In this document: positions 16,060 through 24,466 of the stretch, in pieces
Numbering within the stretch: the stretch's first letter is position 1
How the letters are laid out: the number at the start of each line of letters is the position of its first letter
Assembly (NCBI RefSeq): GCF_003931855.1
Contig: NZ_CP034248.1
Location: 1,116,001 to 1,180,000, forward strand
From: Paenibacillus lentus
GTDB lineage: Bacteria > Bacillota > Bacilli > Paenibacillales > Paenibacillaceae
Direction: 5' to 3'
DNA length: 64,000 nt
Program-made: the position numbers and the translations under genes
The notes under the pieces: generated by a model
Seen by the model: the letters and a program-made list of their open reading frames with translations, nothing else
The model's database searches: none
Told to the model about the DNA's origin: nothing

Positions 16060-16094
16060 CCCAGTGCCCAGTGCCTAGTGCCCAGTGCCTAGTG
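16060..16094 (+). repeat. Five tandem 7-mers CCYAGTG
   Basis: CCCAGTG, CCCAGTG, CCTAGTG, CCCAGTG, CCTAGTG in direct succession. From here to 16300 nothing else is recognisable; the 15373-16320 gap has no intact gene. Confidence 0.9.
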
Positions 16095-16320
16095 TCTAAC
16101 TTTTGTTACGATTTTAGAAAATGACCCCGTTTGTCTTGGTGCAAAATCAAATCGTGGACAATGTAGGTTAGAAGTAGCTATTTCAGTTGAGAAGGATATG
16201 TCATTGGAGCAGTTTTTGGGCAACTCGTCCAGAGGAGGAAACTTAATGATAGACTTGTTGGGTTTTGGGCACTACACTAGGTAAAGCGATAAAGAATAAC
16301 CTAGTAGGAGTTTGTTAAAC

Positions 16321-17706
16321 GTGACATTAAATGATCGTATTCCATCTTGGAAAAAACTTAGTCTTTTTGCCGTGACTTGGCCGATTCTCATCGACTCTGT
16401 GCTGCGCATGATGCTGGGCACGGTGGACGTGTTTATGCTAAGCCGCATTTCCGATAAGGTGACCGGTGCAGTAGGCTTAGCCAACGAAATTATTTACTTC
16501 TGTATTCTAATGTTCGGCTTTGTCGGCATCGGTACCAGCGTGGCGGTTGCCCAGTATATCGGTGCCGGGCGGGAGAGAGAGGCAGGCCGCATTTCGGCGA
16601 ATGCCATCACATTAAACCTGATTTTCGGGGTGCTCGTAAGCTTAGTCCTTTTTCTGTATGGGGAGTCCCTCCTGCAGTTAATGAAGCTAAATCCTGAGCA
16701 AATCGCCATTGCGAGTCCTTATTTAAAAATTATCGGCGGCTTCATCTGGATTGAGGCGCTATCTTACGCGGTTTCATCGGTTATCCGTTCGAGCGGACAC
16801 ACCAAAAGTGTGATGTATGTAACCCTGGGTGTCAATCTCGTTCACGTCGCAGGCAATTATCTGCTTATCTTCGGGAACTTGGGCTTTCCAGAGTTGGGCG
16901 TGACGGGAGCGGCTGTGTCTACGGTCGTTAGTCGCTTCCTCGGCATCATCGTGCTTTTTATCATTCTGTACCGTCGGAGTCCTGCACCGATTCGGACTAA
17001 AGATTACGTGGTCTGGAATGGCACTTACGTGAAACAGATTTTGCATGTTGGCTTGCCCGCTGCAGGCGAGCATCTCGCTTGGCAGTCGCAGTACCTCATG
17101 ATCATTAGTTTCGTTAACATGATCGGTGTTGCCGCGTTGAACACACATGTTTACGTCATGAACATCTCGAACTATTTCATGGCGCTGGCGTTGGCCATCG
17201 GTGCGGGGACGGAAATCATTGTTGGGCAAATGGTTGGTGCGGGAGAAATGAAAGAGGCTTACCGGAGACTGATGAGAAGCGTGAGGATCAGCTTCCTATT
17301 AACGTTAGCTATTGTCAGTGTGGCATCGATATTCCGGCATGAGTTAGTCGGCTTGTTCACGGTTGACCCCGAGATTATTGCTGCGGGGGCGGGTATTTTT
17401 CTGCTCTCCATCATTCTCGAACCCGGGCGGACGTTCAATATGGTCATCATTAACTCGCTACGGGCCGCCGGGGATGCACGTTTTCCGGTATTGATGGGGG
17501 TACTCTCGATGTGGGGCGTCGCGGTGCCGCTTGCTTATGTTCTGGGGGTTCATTTGGGGATCGGGCTGTTCGGTATATGGATTGCTTTCACGGTGGATGA
17601 ATGGCTGCGCGGCATGATCATGCTGCTTCGCTGGCGAAGCCGGGCCTGGGAGAAGAAGGCGCTTGTGAAGCCAGCTTCTACCCCAGAAAACGTCATGGGA
17701 GCGTAG
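16321..17706 (+). CDS. MATE-family efflux transporter
   Basis: 461 residues from GTG 16321, chosen because AGGAG (16306-16310) lies 10 bases upstream; an in-frame TTG at 16312 is too close to that site. Twelve membrane segments in two halves. The first half has PILIDSVLRMMLGTVDVFMLSRIS and GIGTSVAVAQYIGAGRE, typical of MATE/NorM sodium- or proton-coupled exporters of cationic drugs. The second half repeats the pattern with GAGTEIIVGQMVGAGE. It is monocistronic with a terminator 40 bases after the stop. The 950-base repeat-rich gap precedes it. Substrate unknown. Confidence 0.9.
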   Translation: MTLNDRIPSWKKLSLFAVTWPILIDSVLRMMLGTVDVFMLSRISDKVTGAVGLANEIIYFCILMFGFVGIGTSVAVAQYIGAGREREAGRISANAITLNLIFGVLVSLVLFLYGESLLQLMKLNPEQIAIASPYLKIIGGFIWIEALSYAVSSVIRSSGHTKSVMYVTLGVNLVHVAGNYLLIFGNLGFPELGVTGAAVSTVVSRFLGIIVLFIILYRRSPAPIRTKDYVVWNGTYVKQILHVGLPAAGEHLAWQSQYLMIISFVNMIGVAALNTHVYVMNISNYFMALALAIGAGTEIIVGQMVGAGEMKEAYRRLMRSVRISFLLTLAIVSVASIFRHELVGLFTVDPEIIAAGAGIFLLSIILEPGRTFNMVIINSLRAAGDARFPVLMGVLSMWGVAVPLAYVLGVHLGIGLFGIWIAFTVDEWLRGMIMLLRWRSRAWEKKALVKPASTPENVMGA

Positions 17707-17745
17707 GCTTAAAATAGGTGTATTTTATCAGTGATTTTTTTCAGG

Positions 17746-17773
17746 AGCTGCTTCTCAAGGGAAGTGGCTTTTT
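17746..17773 (+). terminator. Terminator after the MATE gene
   Basis: AGCTGCTTC (17746-17754) pairs with GAAGTGGCT (17761-17769), including two G-U pairs, followed by TTTTT. Confidence 0.65.
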
Positions 17774-17935
17774 GTGTTGCTGCCTCGGCAATGCGGAAGG
17801 TCTGTGGAGAGAAGCCGGCTCTGAGAATGACGTTGGCACGGCGAAGGGTTTGATGTACGCATCCTACATTCGCACAAGCGGGCAGTCCGCCCCTGGCGTA
17901 CAATGAACTATAACCAGTGAGCGAGGTGAACTTCC

Positions 17936-18481
17936 ATGGCACAATCCAAAGAGGTGTTCGGACGGGCCAAACGGCTGCAAGGTCGGCCGGTATGCATTAC
18001 TCTGCATAGTGGTAAGACCTACGTTGGCTATATTACCGACGTTAACAGCAGCAGCTTGAAGCTAGCCAGCGCCGGAGCTCAGCCGCGTACCCCATCTGGA
18101 AAGCAAGGCTCCCAGCCTAAGCAGCGCAGAGTCGGCTCCCAAGCCTCAAGTAGTCGTTCTGGCAGCCGGCGAAGGAGGGGGCGCAAGCCTTCGGTGCGTT
18201 CCCGCTCACGCAAGCCGGACGCGCAGGTATCGGCCTTTCTGCCGATCTTAGGCTCGCTGTTGGGAGGGGGAGGCGGCCCCGGCGGGCTTGACGGCACTGC
18301 TTCAGGAGCGCTCGGGGGTGTGCTGGGGAGCGGTGTGCGGATGTTCAGAATGATCCAGCGATTTGTCCCGGTCGTGAAGTTGGGATACGGTATGATTAAG
18401 TCCATCCGCCCATTCCTCGGTGCCGTTCAAGGCTTGATGACGCCGTCCGAAGCTGCTGCGACAGAAGGCGAGTCACGGTAA
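17936..18481 (+). CDS. Hypothetical protein: putative Sm-like N-domain, Arg/Ser-rich linker, Gly-rich hydrophobic tail
   Basis: 181 residues. Residues about 12-43 (KRLQGRPVCITLHSGKTYVG then YITDVNSSSLKL) have the strand pattern of Sm/Hfq-like beta barrels (hydrophobic strand, SGKTYxG turn, second strand). Residues 48-97 are low complexity and very basic (SRSGSRRRRGRKPSVRSRSR). Residues 98-135 are glycine-rich, followed by a hydrophobic segment (FVPVVKLGYGMIKSIRPFLG). I do not recognise a named family. The basic tract suggests nucleic-acid or polyanion binding; a spore-coat role is another option, because small Sm-like proteins occur there. GAGGTGA lies 6 bases before the ATG. It stands alone between two terminators. 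Confidence 0.65.
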   Translation: MAQSKEVFGRAKRLQGRPVCITLHSGKTYVGYITDVNSSSLKLASAGAQPRTPSGKQGSQPKQRRVGSQASSSRSGSRRRRGRKPSVRSRSRKPDAQVSAFLPILGSLLGGGGGPGGLDGTASGALGGVLGSGVRMFRMIQRFVPVVKLGYGMIKSIRPFLGAVQGLMTPSEAAATEGESR

Positions 18482-18612
18482 CCCCGGAGAGGAGACGGAG
18501 AAAAAATGCTCGTTCCTCTAATCGTGTATTCGGGGGACGGATCAGCAACCTCACTTCTGGCCAAGGGAAGGGACCTATACCTGGCCAGTTTGCCTAGGCG
18601 GCGACAATTAGG

Positions 18613-18646
18613 GGCCATCCGTGAAGGATGGCCTTATTCGTTTTTT
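18613..18646 (+). terminator. Rho-independent terminator
   Basis: Perfect 8-bp stem GGCCATCC/GGATGGCC (18613-18620, 18626-18633) with a short loop and T6 at 18641-18646. It ends the 17936 transcription unit. Confidence 0.85.
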
Positions 18647-18719
18647 CCTCCTCTAACATCACCATTACTCCCTCCTCGATTCTTTCAGGTTTAACAAGTG
18701 AGATACTGCGAAGAACTGT

Positions 18720-18751
18720 GGAGATTTTCATAAATCTCCCCATAAATCTCC
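18720..18751 (+). other. Hairpin with overlapping direct repeat in the gap before the ABC genes
   Basis: GGAGATTT (18720-18727) pairs with AAATCTCC (18732-18739); CATAAATCTCC then occurs a second time (18741-18751), so two alternative pairings are possible. The rest of the 18482-18868 gap shows only the terminator described separately. Confidence 0.45.
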
Positions 18752-18868
18752 TTCCTCAGACGGAGGCCATTTCCATCTTGAGCCAGTTAAAAAAACCAAT
18801 ATACAAAAATAAAATAAAGGTATTCATGGAATCATCTTTTTATTTCGGTCGGGGGAGGATGTTGTGAG

Positions 18869-19858
18869 GTGGAGAAGATTATAGAAGTACGGGGTATTAG
18901 TAAGGTGTATGGAAGAAGAAAAACGAAAGAGAAGATCCATGCGGTTCGTGATGTTTCTTTCACGGTGAACCGTGGAGAGGTTGTTGGTTTACTAGGGCCC
19001 AATGGGGCTGGGAAGACTTCAACGATAAAGATGCTCTGTGGCTTGTTAGAATCGGATGCGGGCACCATCTCCATTCATGGCCTGGATATTAATAAGAAGC
19101 GACTTAAAGCTCTAGAGCATATTAGTGCTGTATTAGAGGGAAACCGGAATTTATATTGGCGACTTACCGTCCGGGAGAATCTGGAGTATTTTGCGGGTAA
19201 CCGCGGTTACTCTCGGAAGCAGATTGCCGATCAAGCGGACAAATTATTAGAGCAATTCAACCTGAAAGAAAAGGAGAATGAGCTGGTCAATGGATTGTCT
19301 CGAGGGATGCAGCAAAAGCTGGCTATCGCAGTAGCACTATTAGCGAATACGGGTGTCATCTTGCTGGATGAGCCAACACTTGGTCTGGATGTTGAGGTTA
19401 GTTATGAATTGCGTGAAATTTTAAAGACGATCGTGAAGGAAGAAAAGCGTACGATCATCATTAGTTCACATGATATGCCAGTTGTTCAGGAGCTGTGTGA
19501 TCGTGCCATTATTATTAATAAAGGCGAAGTTGTTATCGATGATAGGGTGGAGAATTTACTTAAGCTGTTTGAAACAAGGGCATATTCGGTTAAGTTGGGT
19601 GAGCCGTTGAGCTTGGAGCAGGAGAGCAAGCTGCGTGGCCGATTCCCTTTAAGTATGTATCAAGCAAGCTCCCATGAGAGCATCGTGGAAGTTAATTTAG
19701 AGCATAGTCAGGACATCTACGAGTTGTTCGATCTTTTTAAAGAGGAAGGAACCATTGTGGAGAGTATTGATCGTACAACCATTGACTTTGAGCAAGTGTT
19801 TATTCAGATTGTGAAGGGAGGGAAGAAGCATGAAATGGCTACAGTTATTGAGTGCTAA
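18869..19858 (+). CDS. ABC transporter ATP-binding protein (CcmA-type exporter)
   Basis: 329 residues from GTG 18869, with GGGGGAGG 10 bases upstream. Walker A is GPNGAGKT (residues 43-50), the signature reads LSRGMQQKLAIA, Walker B is VILLDEPTLGLD, and the H-loop is IISSHD. A C-terminal extension of about 90 residues with a DFEQVFIQIV ending is typical of DUF4162-type ATPases of ABC-2 exporters for drugs or sodium. The permease gene overlaps its last 29 bases, so the two are translationally coupled and form one exporter. No regulator adjoins. The cargo is unknown. Confidence 0.9.
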   Translation: MEKIIEVRGISKVYGRRKTKEKIHAVRDVSFTVNRGEVVGLLGPNGAGKTSTIKMLCGLLESDAGTISIHGLDINKKRLKALEHISAVLEGNRNLYWRLTVRENLEYFAGNRGYSRKQIADQADKLLEQFNLKEKENELVNGLSRGMQQKLAIAVALLANTGVILLDEPTLGLDVEVSYELREILKTIVKEEKRTIIISSHDMPVVQELCDRAIIINKGEVVIDDRVENLLKLFETRAYSVKLGEPLSLEQESKLRGRFPLSMYQASSHESIVEVNLEHSQDIYELFDLFKEEGTIVESIDRTTIDFEQVFIQIVKGGKKHEMATVIEC

Positions 19859-20603
19859 TTTTCGTAAGGAATATATCGAATTGAAACGTTATCTGCCGAA
19901 TACCATTGCGCTAATATTTACGTTTTATATTATTTTTTTGGCTGCATTCTTTGGGATCATGTTCATTGGTGATCCAGCAAGCTTTGATATGAATGTTCAA
20001 TATTCGATTGTAAGTGTAGCCTTCTGGAGCTTAACGATGATGACGATGAATTTCATTGGTCATTCGGTGGTCACAGAGGCAACGCGAGGGACGTTGGAAC
20101 AAATATGTATGTCTCCTATGGGGGTGTGGAGAATCATGCTTACACGCATCATCGGGCAATTTGGCTTACAATCGGTTGTGATGGTCATCTTGCTGTTTGC
20201 TGCGATGCTTACCTCCGGGCAGTGGTTGAATCTTAATCCTATGACGACCGTCCCGATCATTGTAATTACAATGATAAGTATGGCGGGCGTTAGCTTTTTG
20301 ATAGCTGGCCTAGCTATTATCGTAAAACAAATTGAAGCGTTCCTACAGATTTTCCAATTTGTATTGATGGCGCTTGTATTTGTTCCGTTAACTGCAGCTC
20401 CTTTTCTAGCCTTCGCCCCATTCGTTAAAGGAGTGAATATGGTAAGAACGGTGATGATTGAGGATCTGACATTGACACAACTGCCTTTGGCAGACTATGC
20501 GGTCTTAATCTTAAATTCACTGGTATATTTTATTGTGGGGCTCTTTGTATTTCATCGCTGCGAAAAAGTAGCTATGAAAAAAGGTCTTCTAGGACAATAC
20601 TAA
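19830..20603 (+). CDS. ABC-2-type transporter permease
   Basis: 257 residues with six membrane segments, starting with a cytoplasmic EYIELKRYLPN helix typical of ABC-2 permeases. The loop EATRGTLEQICMSPMGVWRIML is the conserved coupling region, visible in the piece RGTLEQICMSP. GGGAGGGAAG lies before the ATG, inside the ATPase gene, with which it overlaps by 29 bases. It pairs with the ATPase as a dimeric exporter. It converges on the methyltransferase gene at 20643. Confidence 0.88.
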   Translation: MKWLQLLSANFRKEYIELKRYLPNTIALIFTFYIIFLAAFFGIMFIGDPASFDMNVQYSIVSVAFWSLTMMTMNFIGHSVVTEATRGTLEQICMSPMGVWRIMLTRIIGQFGLQSVVMVILLFAAMLTSGQWLNLNPMTTVPIIVITMISMAGVSFLIAGLAIIVKQIEAFLQIFQFVLMALVFVPLTAAPFLAFAPFVKGVNMVRTVMIEDLTLTQLPLADYAVLILNSLVYFIVGLFVFHRCEKVAMKKGLLGQY

Positions 20604-20642
20604 CCTTTGTCGGAGAACGGGCTTATTTCCATCCTTTTAAGT

Positions 20643-21443
20643 CTATAGTTTTCTTGCTTTGATTACAAAGGTTACAGGAAGCATCTTGGCTTTATTTGAA
20701 AAATCGTCGTTTTTCATGAGTTCTTCATCTGTTTGCTCAATCATTTGTTCAATGACAAATCCCGCTTTTGCGAGCGCATTCACATAAGTTGATAGCTTGC
20801 GATCGGATAATGTTAGCTGGCTTTCATCAAGAGCTACTGAATACCAAGATTCATCGAAATAACTCTTTTTAAAAATAAGCATATTATTTTCTGCAACAAC
20901 ACATTTGTGTATAGGATGAGACCAACTGAATATAAATACGCCGTCTTTTTTTAGGTAAGAAGCGATCCTGCAAAAAGTATTCTCAAGGTCAGTGGTCCAT
21001 CCTATAGCGTAAATCGAATAAACAAAGTCAAAATAATCCTGGGGTATGCCGCATTTCTCTTCCATCGGAGAACAAATTAAATTTGCTGAAAGTCCGCTCG
21101 ATGTCAAACGTTGCCTTGTTTTTTCAATTTGGTTTTCTGATATATCCATACCCCATAGCTCAGATGCTTTTCGTTCCCCCATATATTGCAATGATTGACC
21201 GCTTCCACAGCCGATCTCCAGTATCTTTTTCCCGGAGACATCCCCAAAGAGCTGGCATTTTTCTTCTGAGACAAATGCCCCGTATAAAGGTAGTGAGGTT
21301 GCCCCCAAAACATCATTTCCCTTTGTATCCCAAAATAAGCTGTTTGTTTTATGAATAACGTTTTTATCCATGTCGATCGAGATGGCGGAGCCCACCTCAC
21401 CAGCACCGATAATGTTTGTCCTATAAACCGCATTTTTGTCCAT
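20643..21443 (-). CDS. Class I SAM-dependent methyltransferase
   Basis: 266 residues from ATG 21443, where GGGGAGG sits 7 bases upstream; the frame is open further upstream but has no comparable site. Motif I is ILEIGCGSGQSLQYMGE, followed by LWGMDISENQIEKTRQRL, and the post-motif DYFDFVYSIYAIGWTTD. This is the Methyltransf_11/25 type acting on small molecules. An oddity: the first ten residues (MDKNAVYRTN) recur as MDKNVIHKTN at residue 25, so the N-terminus seems duplicated and a start at 21371 is possible. SFSWSHPIHKC near residue 180 is a common feature in this subfamily. Substrate unknown. Confidence 0.8.
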   Translation of the reverse strand: MDKNAVYRTNIIGAGEVGSAISIDMDKNVIHKTNSLFWDTKGNDVLGATSLPLYGAFVSEEKCQLFGDVSGKKILEIGCGSGQSLQYMGERKASELWGMDISENQIEKTRQRLTSSGLSANLICSPMEEKCGIPQDYFDFVYSIYAIGWTTDLENTFCRIASYLKKDGVFIFSWSHPIHKCVVAENNMLIFKKSYFDESWYSVALDESQLTLSDRKLSTYVNALAKAGFVIEQMIEQTDEELMKNDDFSNKAKMLPVTFVIKARKL

Positions 21444-21764
21444 GTAACATCCTCCCCAAAGGGTAAATTCTCCAACCTTTCTGCTTGATACGCATTGGAA
21501 TAAGAACATACGTTCCGAACTTGTAATAGTAACATGCATTTCCAGATTATTCAACTACCTCTCAAAGCTCCTCACGAAATTGAGGGACTATGAGGGCTAT
21601 GACGTGTGTTGACGGAGGTTCATTTTATTATATTTATTTAGTGAACAAATAACGCGGCTGGGTATCCTAGCAGGAACAGCCCCTCCGGTTGTTGAATATA
21701 TCCCAAATCACTTTTTTGAATATCAGGCGTATTCAGGGCGCCTTAGCCGCAGGAGGAGTACGAC

Positions 21765-22682
21765 ATGAAGACGATCACTGTGCAAAAGTTGAAGGATACG
21801 TTCCAATTGGAGGTTCTTGCGGGAGCAAGCCATATGGATCGTGAAGTTACCCGTCCACGGACACATAGACCTGGGCTGGAGTTTGTCGGATATTTTGATT
21901 TTTTTCCTATGAATCGGGTTCAGGTACTCGGCCGCAAGGAAATTAACTATTTATTGACTTTAACTGTAGAGGAGCGCAAGCTGCATATCGGAAACGTCGT
22001 CAAGTATCATCCGCCGTGCTTCATCGTGACGTCGGGGCAGCAGGAGATTCCCTATTTGATTCTGTTCTGCGAGCAGGAGGGGATCCCGCTGCTGCGGACG
22101 GCGGAGACGACGACGGAGTTTATCGCCAAGTTGGACAGTTACCTCATTAAGGCGCTTGCACCGGAAATCTCAATCCACGGCGTATGTGTGAATGTATCGG
22201 GGATAGGGATCCTGCTTCGAGGCAAATCTGGGATCGGCAAAAGCGAAACAGCCCACACGCTCATACGTAGAGGCCATCGTTTCGTGGCGGACGATATTGT
22301 GGTGCTCAAAAAGCTTGGTCCGGCAACTTTACTCGGGACACATAATGAAACTACGCGTGAATTTCTCGCTCTGCGCAGTGTGGGCCTGATTAATGTTGTT
22401 CGCCAGTACGGGCGCAGGGCCTTTCAGGACGAGACGCGAATTGTACTCGATATTGAATTAGCTCCATGGCAGGAGAACTCTCTGAACAACGAGCTGGAAG
22501 TGGAGCCTCAGTTCACGGAATATCTCGGCGTTAAGATACCGCATATCGAAGTCCAGCTTCAACCAGGACGTGATGTCGCTGGTCTGATTGAGGCGGCGGC
22601 GAACAATTGGTACCTCAAGCAGCTCGGCTACAGTGCCGTTGATGAGTTCATGAAACGGATTGAAGACGAGATGCAGTCGTAA
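21765..22682 (+). CDS. hprK: HPr kinase/phosphorylase homologue (paralogue outside the usual operon)
   Basis: 305 residues, full length. The N-terminal domain is followed by the kinase core with H138 (SIHGV), Walker A GKSGIGKS (153-160), and VADD (174-177). HprK phosphorylates Ser46 of HPr, the signal for CcpA-mediated catabolite repression. The family signature EIRGLGIINV is changed here to ALRSVGLINV (202-211), replacing the Glu by Ala, and VLDIELAPW follows. The usual neighbours of hprK in Bacillales (lgt, ppaX, yvoD/whiA region) are absent; the next gene is a small unknown protein. So this may be a second, specialised copy with altered phosphatase or substrate properties. Confidence 0.85.
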   Translation: MKTITVQKLKDTFQLEVLAGASHMDREVTRPRTHRPGLEFVGYFDFFPMNRVQVLGRKEINYLLTLTVEERKLHIGNVVKYHPPCFIVTSGQQEIPYLILFCEQEGIPLLRTAETTTEFIAKLDSYLIKALAPEISIHGVCVNVSGIGILLRGKSGIGKSETAHTLIRRGHRFVADDIVVLKKLGPATLLGTHNETTREFLALRSVGLINVVRQYGRRAFQDETRIVLDIELAPWQENSLNNELEVEPQFTEYLGVKIPHIEVQLQPGRDVAGLIEAAANNWYLKQLGYSAVDEFMKRIEDEMQS

Positions 22683-22699
22683 AGTAGTGTCATAGTTGG

Positions 22700-23050
22700 A
22701 TGTATAATTTCAGGACAACTCATAATACTATGCCAAGAATGACTAATTTCATTGGCAAAGGAATGATGTATACATTGGCTAAGCACTCAGGAGAAAGTTG
22801 GAAAAAGGACCATCCCAGCACTCTTTTTGGCTATTCGGTTCAAAAGGCAGATCGTGCAGTAAAGCAAGCGATGTCACATCCGGAGGAGACTACTGTCGGG
22901 CATGCATCCAATTCGATTTCTCATGCAGAAAACGCCCTATTGAATGCAGAGCAGCACAATGAGCATATGGATATCGTTGAGCAGAACAGGGAGCAGCTTG
23001 AAGTGGTGAAGGAGCAATTGCAGGAAGTGCAAGAGATCGTAGAGGATTAG
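22700..23050 (+). CDS. Small hypothetical protein, helical and His/Glu-rich
   Basis: 116 residues if started at ATG 22700; an ATG at 22730 with a weak AGGAC upstream would give 106. The protein is hydrophilic, with a C-terminal helix rich in Glu and Gln (NREQLEVVKEQLQEVQE) that could form a coiled coil. No known motif recognised. It lies 17 bases after the hprK paralogue, so co-transcription is likely. A terminator follows at 23117. Confidence 0.6.
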   Translation: MYNFRTTHNTMPRMTNFIGKGMMYTLAKHSGESWKKDHPSTLFGYSVQKADRAVKQAMSHPEETTVGHASNSISHAENALLNAEQHNEHMDIVEQNREQLEVVKEQLQEVQEIVED

Positions 23051-23116
23051 TACTTAGTCTAAATCAAATCTAAGGGAAACAGATGATTTACAATGTTGTC
23101 GGAATTAATGATAGGG

Positions 23117-23160
23117 AAAAGGCGAACCTATTTTTGCTTCATGGTTAGCCTTTTCTTAAT
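23117..23160. terminator. Terminator between convergent genes
   Basis: AAAAGGC-GAACC (23117-23128) pairs with GGTT-A-GCCTTTT (23143-23154) apart from one G-A mismatch; T-rich on both sides. It can serve the 22700 gene and the minus-strand lipoprotein gene. Confidence 0.65.
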
Positions 23161-23162
23161 TT

Positions 23163-23460
23163 TCAGTAGGGTTTAACTTCAATCTGATCCACAATGAATT
23201 CATTTTTAACACTGTCGAGTTTATATGTTACATTGAAATCACTCACATAATGGGGAGATACTCCAACAGATCCAGGAACATATAATTTAATCTTTTGGTT
23301 TTCCAAGGTATAAACAAGTACACCGCCGAAGGCAAGCTTCTCTTGGCTATAATCTGGCGCTGGATCAAAATCATAATTGAAGCGTTGCAGGTCTACCTGG
23401 ATCACATCCCGAAAGTAAAACGACACTTAATAACATTAGCGCAGCAATTTTCTGTTTCAA
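23163..23460 (-). pseudogene. Small lipoprotein gene with a frameshift
   Basis: From TTG 23460 (AAAGGAG 8 bases upstream) one frame encodes a lipoprotein signal: KQKIAALMLLSVVLLSGCDP, with the lipobox LSGC, but ends after nine more residues. The next frame, open from 23426, gives about 70 residues of plausible mature domain (NYDFDPAPDYSQEKLAFGG and on to QIEVKPY). Joining them needs a one-base shift shortly after the Cys, so the gene is broken or the assembly has an indel there. The mature part has no recognised family. Confidence 0.6.
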
Positions 23461-23602
23461 CTCTCTTACTCCTTTCATTTTATCTACTAAGAATTACAAC
23501 ATTGCAAAACAAAGGTGAATTCACAAGTAATTCACAAATTTCACAATAAAGTTAAGAATGATAACGTGTTTTCAGGCGTGTATAGCAGATTATGGTGAGG
23601 AC

Positions 23603-23630
23603 GCCATAGCTCCTTATGAGGAGTTGTGGC
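23603..23630 (+). other. Stable hairpin upstream of sfsA
   Basis: GCCATAGCTCCT (23603-23614) pairs over 12 positions, two of them G-U, with AGGAGTTGTGGC (23619-23630), leaving a four-base loop. Only TATTTGT follows, so termination is uncertain. Confidence 0.45.
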
Positions 23631-23708
23631 TATTTGTATATCTGATAAACTATAAATACTTCTCTCTGAACTGGGGGGAAGATCAACTTGGAATTAGAAG
23701 GTGAACCT

Positions 23709-24398
23709 ATGAAATATGGCAGGGTTGTTCATGGTCGGTTGGTTAGACGCGTAAATCGATTCATTGCCGAGGTTATTATAGACGGGATTAAAGAACAGGT
23801 ACATATTAAAAATACTGGCCGCTTAAAAGAGCTGCTTCAGCCTGAGACAGAAGTCTTGCTGGAGCTGAGTGACAATCCGAACCGCAAGACAAGATTTTCG
23901 CTGATTGCTGCCGCTAAACATGGCACTTGGGTCAATATTGATTCTCAAGCTCCGAATACGGTCGCCTTTGAAGCATTTAACGAGGGAAAGATCAAGGAGC
24001 TTGGTTGGTTAACATCGATAAGAAGGGAAGTGACTTTTAAGAATTCTAGATTTGATCTTTATGTTGAACAGAATGATAAAAAGGGGTTTGTGGAGGTTAA
24101 AGGCGTAACTCTTGAGAACAATGGGCTAGCCCTGTTTCCGGATGCACCGACCACCAGGGGGACGAAGCATATTTTGGAATTGATTCAAGCGGTTCATGAA
24201 GGTTACTCCGGTATGATCCTGTTTGTTGTACAAATGAAAGGCTGCCACGCTTTTATGCCTAACCGAGACATGGACCCGGCTTTTGCGGATGCATTGTTAG
24301 AGGCTTCGTGCCAGGGGGTGCAGGTTTTAGCCTATGACTCGATGGTAACAGAAGAGGAGTTGATCCTTGATCGTCCGCTTCCTGTTAATTTATCTTAG
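23709..24398 (+). CDS. sfsA: SfsA family protein (sugar fermentation stimulation protein; DNA/RNA nuclease)
   Basis: 229 residues from ATG 23709, preceded by GAAGGTGAA; an in-frame TTG at 23688 lacks such a site. The N-terminal half is an OB-fold-like domain (RFIAEVIIDG, HIKNTGRLKELL). The second half holds nuclease-like motifs: RFDLYV with its Asp, FVEVKGVTL with Glu-x-Lys, and FPDAPTTRG, all conserved in SfsA. E. coli SfsA was linked to maltose use and DNA binding; related proteins have a restriction-endonuclease fold. It is followed by an Rrf2 regulator with its own promoter. Confidence 0.92.
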   Translation: MKYGRVVHGRLVRRVNRFIAEVIIDGIKEQVHIKNTGRLKELLQPETEVLLELSDNPNRKTRFSLIAAAKHGTWVNIDSQAPNTVAFEAFNEGKIKELGWLTSIRREVTFKNSRFDLYVEQNDKKGFVEVKGVTLENNGLALFPDAPTTRGTKHILELIQAVHEGYSGMILFVVQMKGCHAFMPNRDMDPAFADALLEASCQGVQVLAYDSMVTEEELILDRPLPVNLS

Positions 24399-24415
24399 AA
24401 GGGGACATCTCGCAA

Positions 24416-24453
24416 TTGACATTATTTTTTGAAGTAACTATACTGGTTACAAC
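24416..24453 (+). promoter_or_regulatory. Promoter of the second Rrf2 gene with overlapping operator
   Basis: TTGACA (24416-24421), 17-base spacer, TATACT (24439-24444). The -10 box lies inside GTAACTATACTGGTTACAAC (24434-24453), whose reverse complement GTTGTAACCAGTATAGTTAC recurs at 24929 before the target gene. This supports autorepression. Confidence 0.75.
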
Positions 24454-24466
24454 GGTGGTGAGATGA

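Noticed and set aside
18506..18694. 62-codon open frame after the Sm-like protein gene with a GGAG upstream
   Set aside because: It runs straight through a perfect terminator hairpin with T6 (18613-18646) and has unnatural composition; treated as non-coding.
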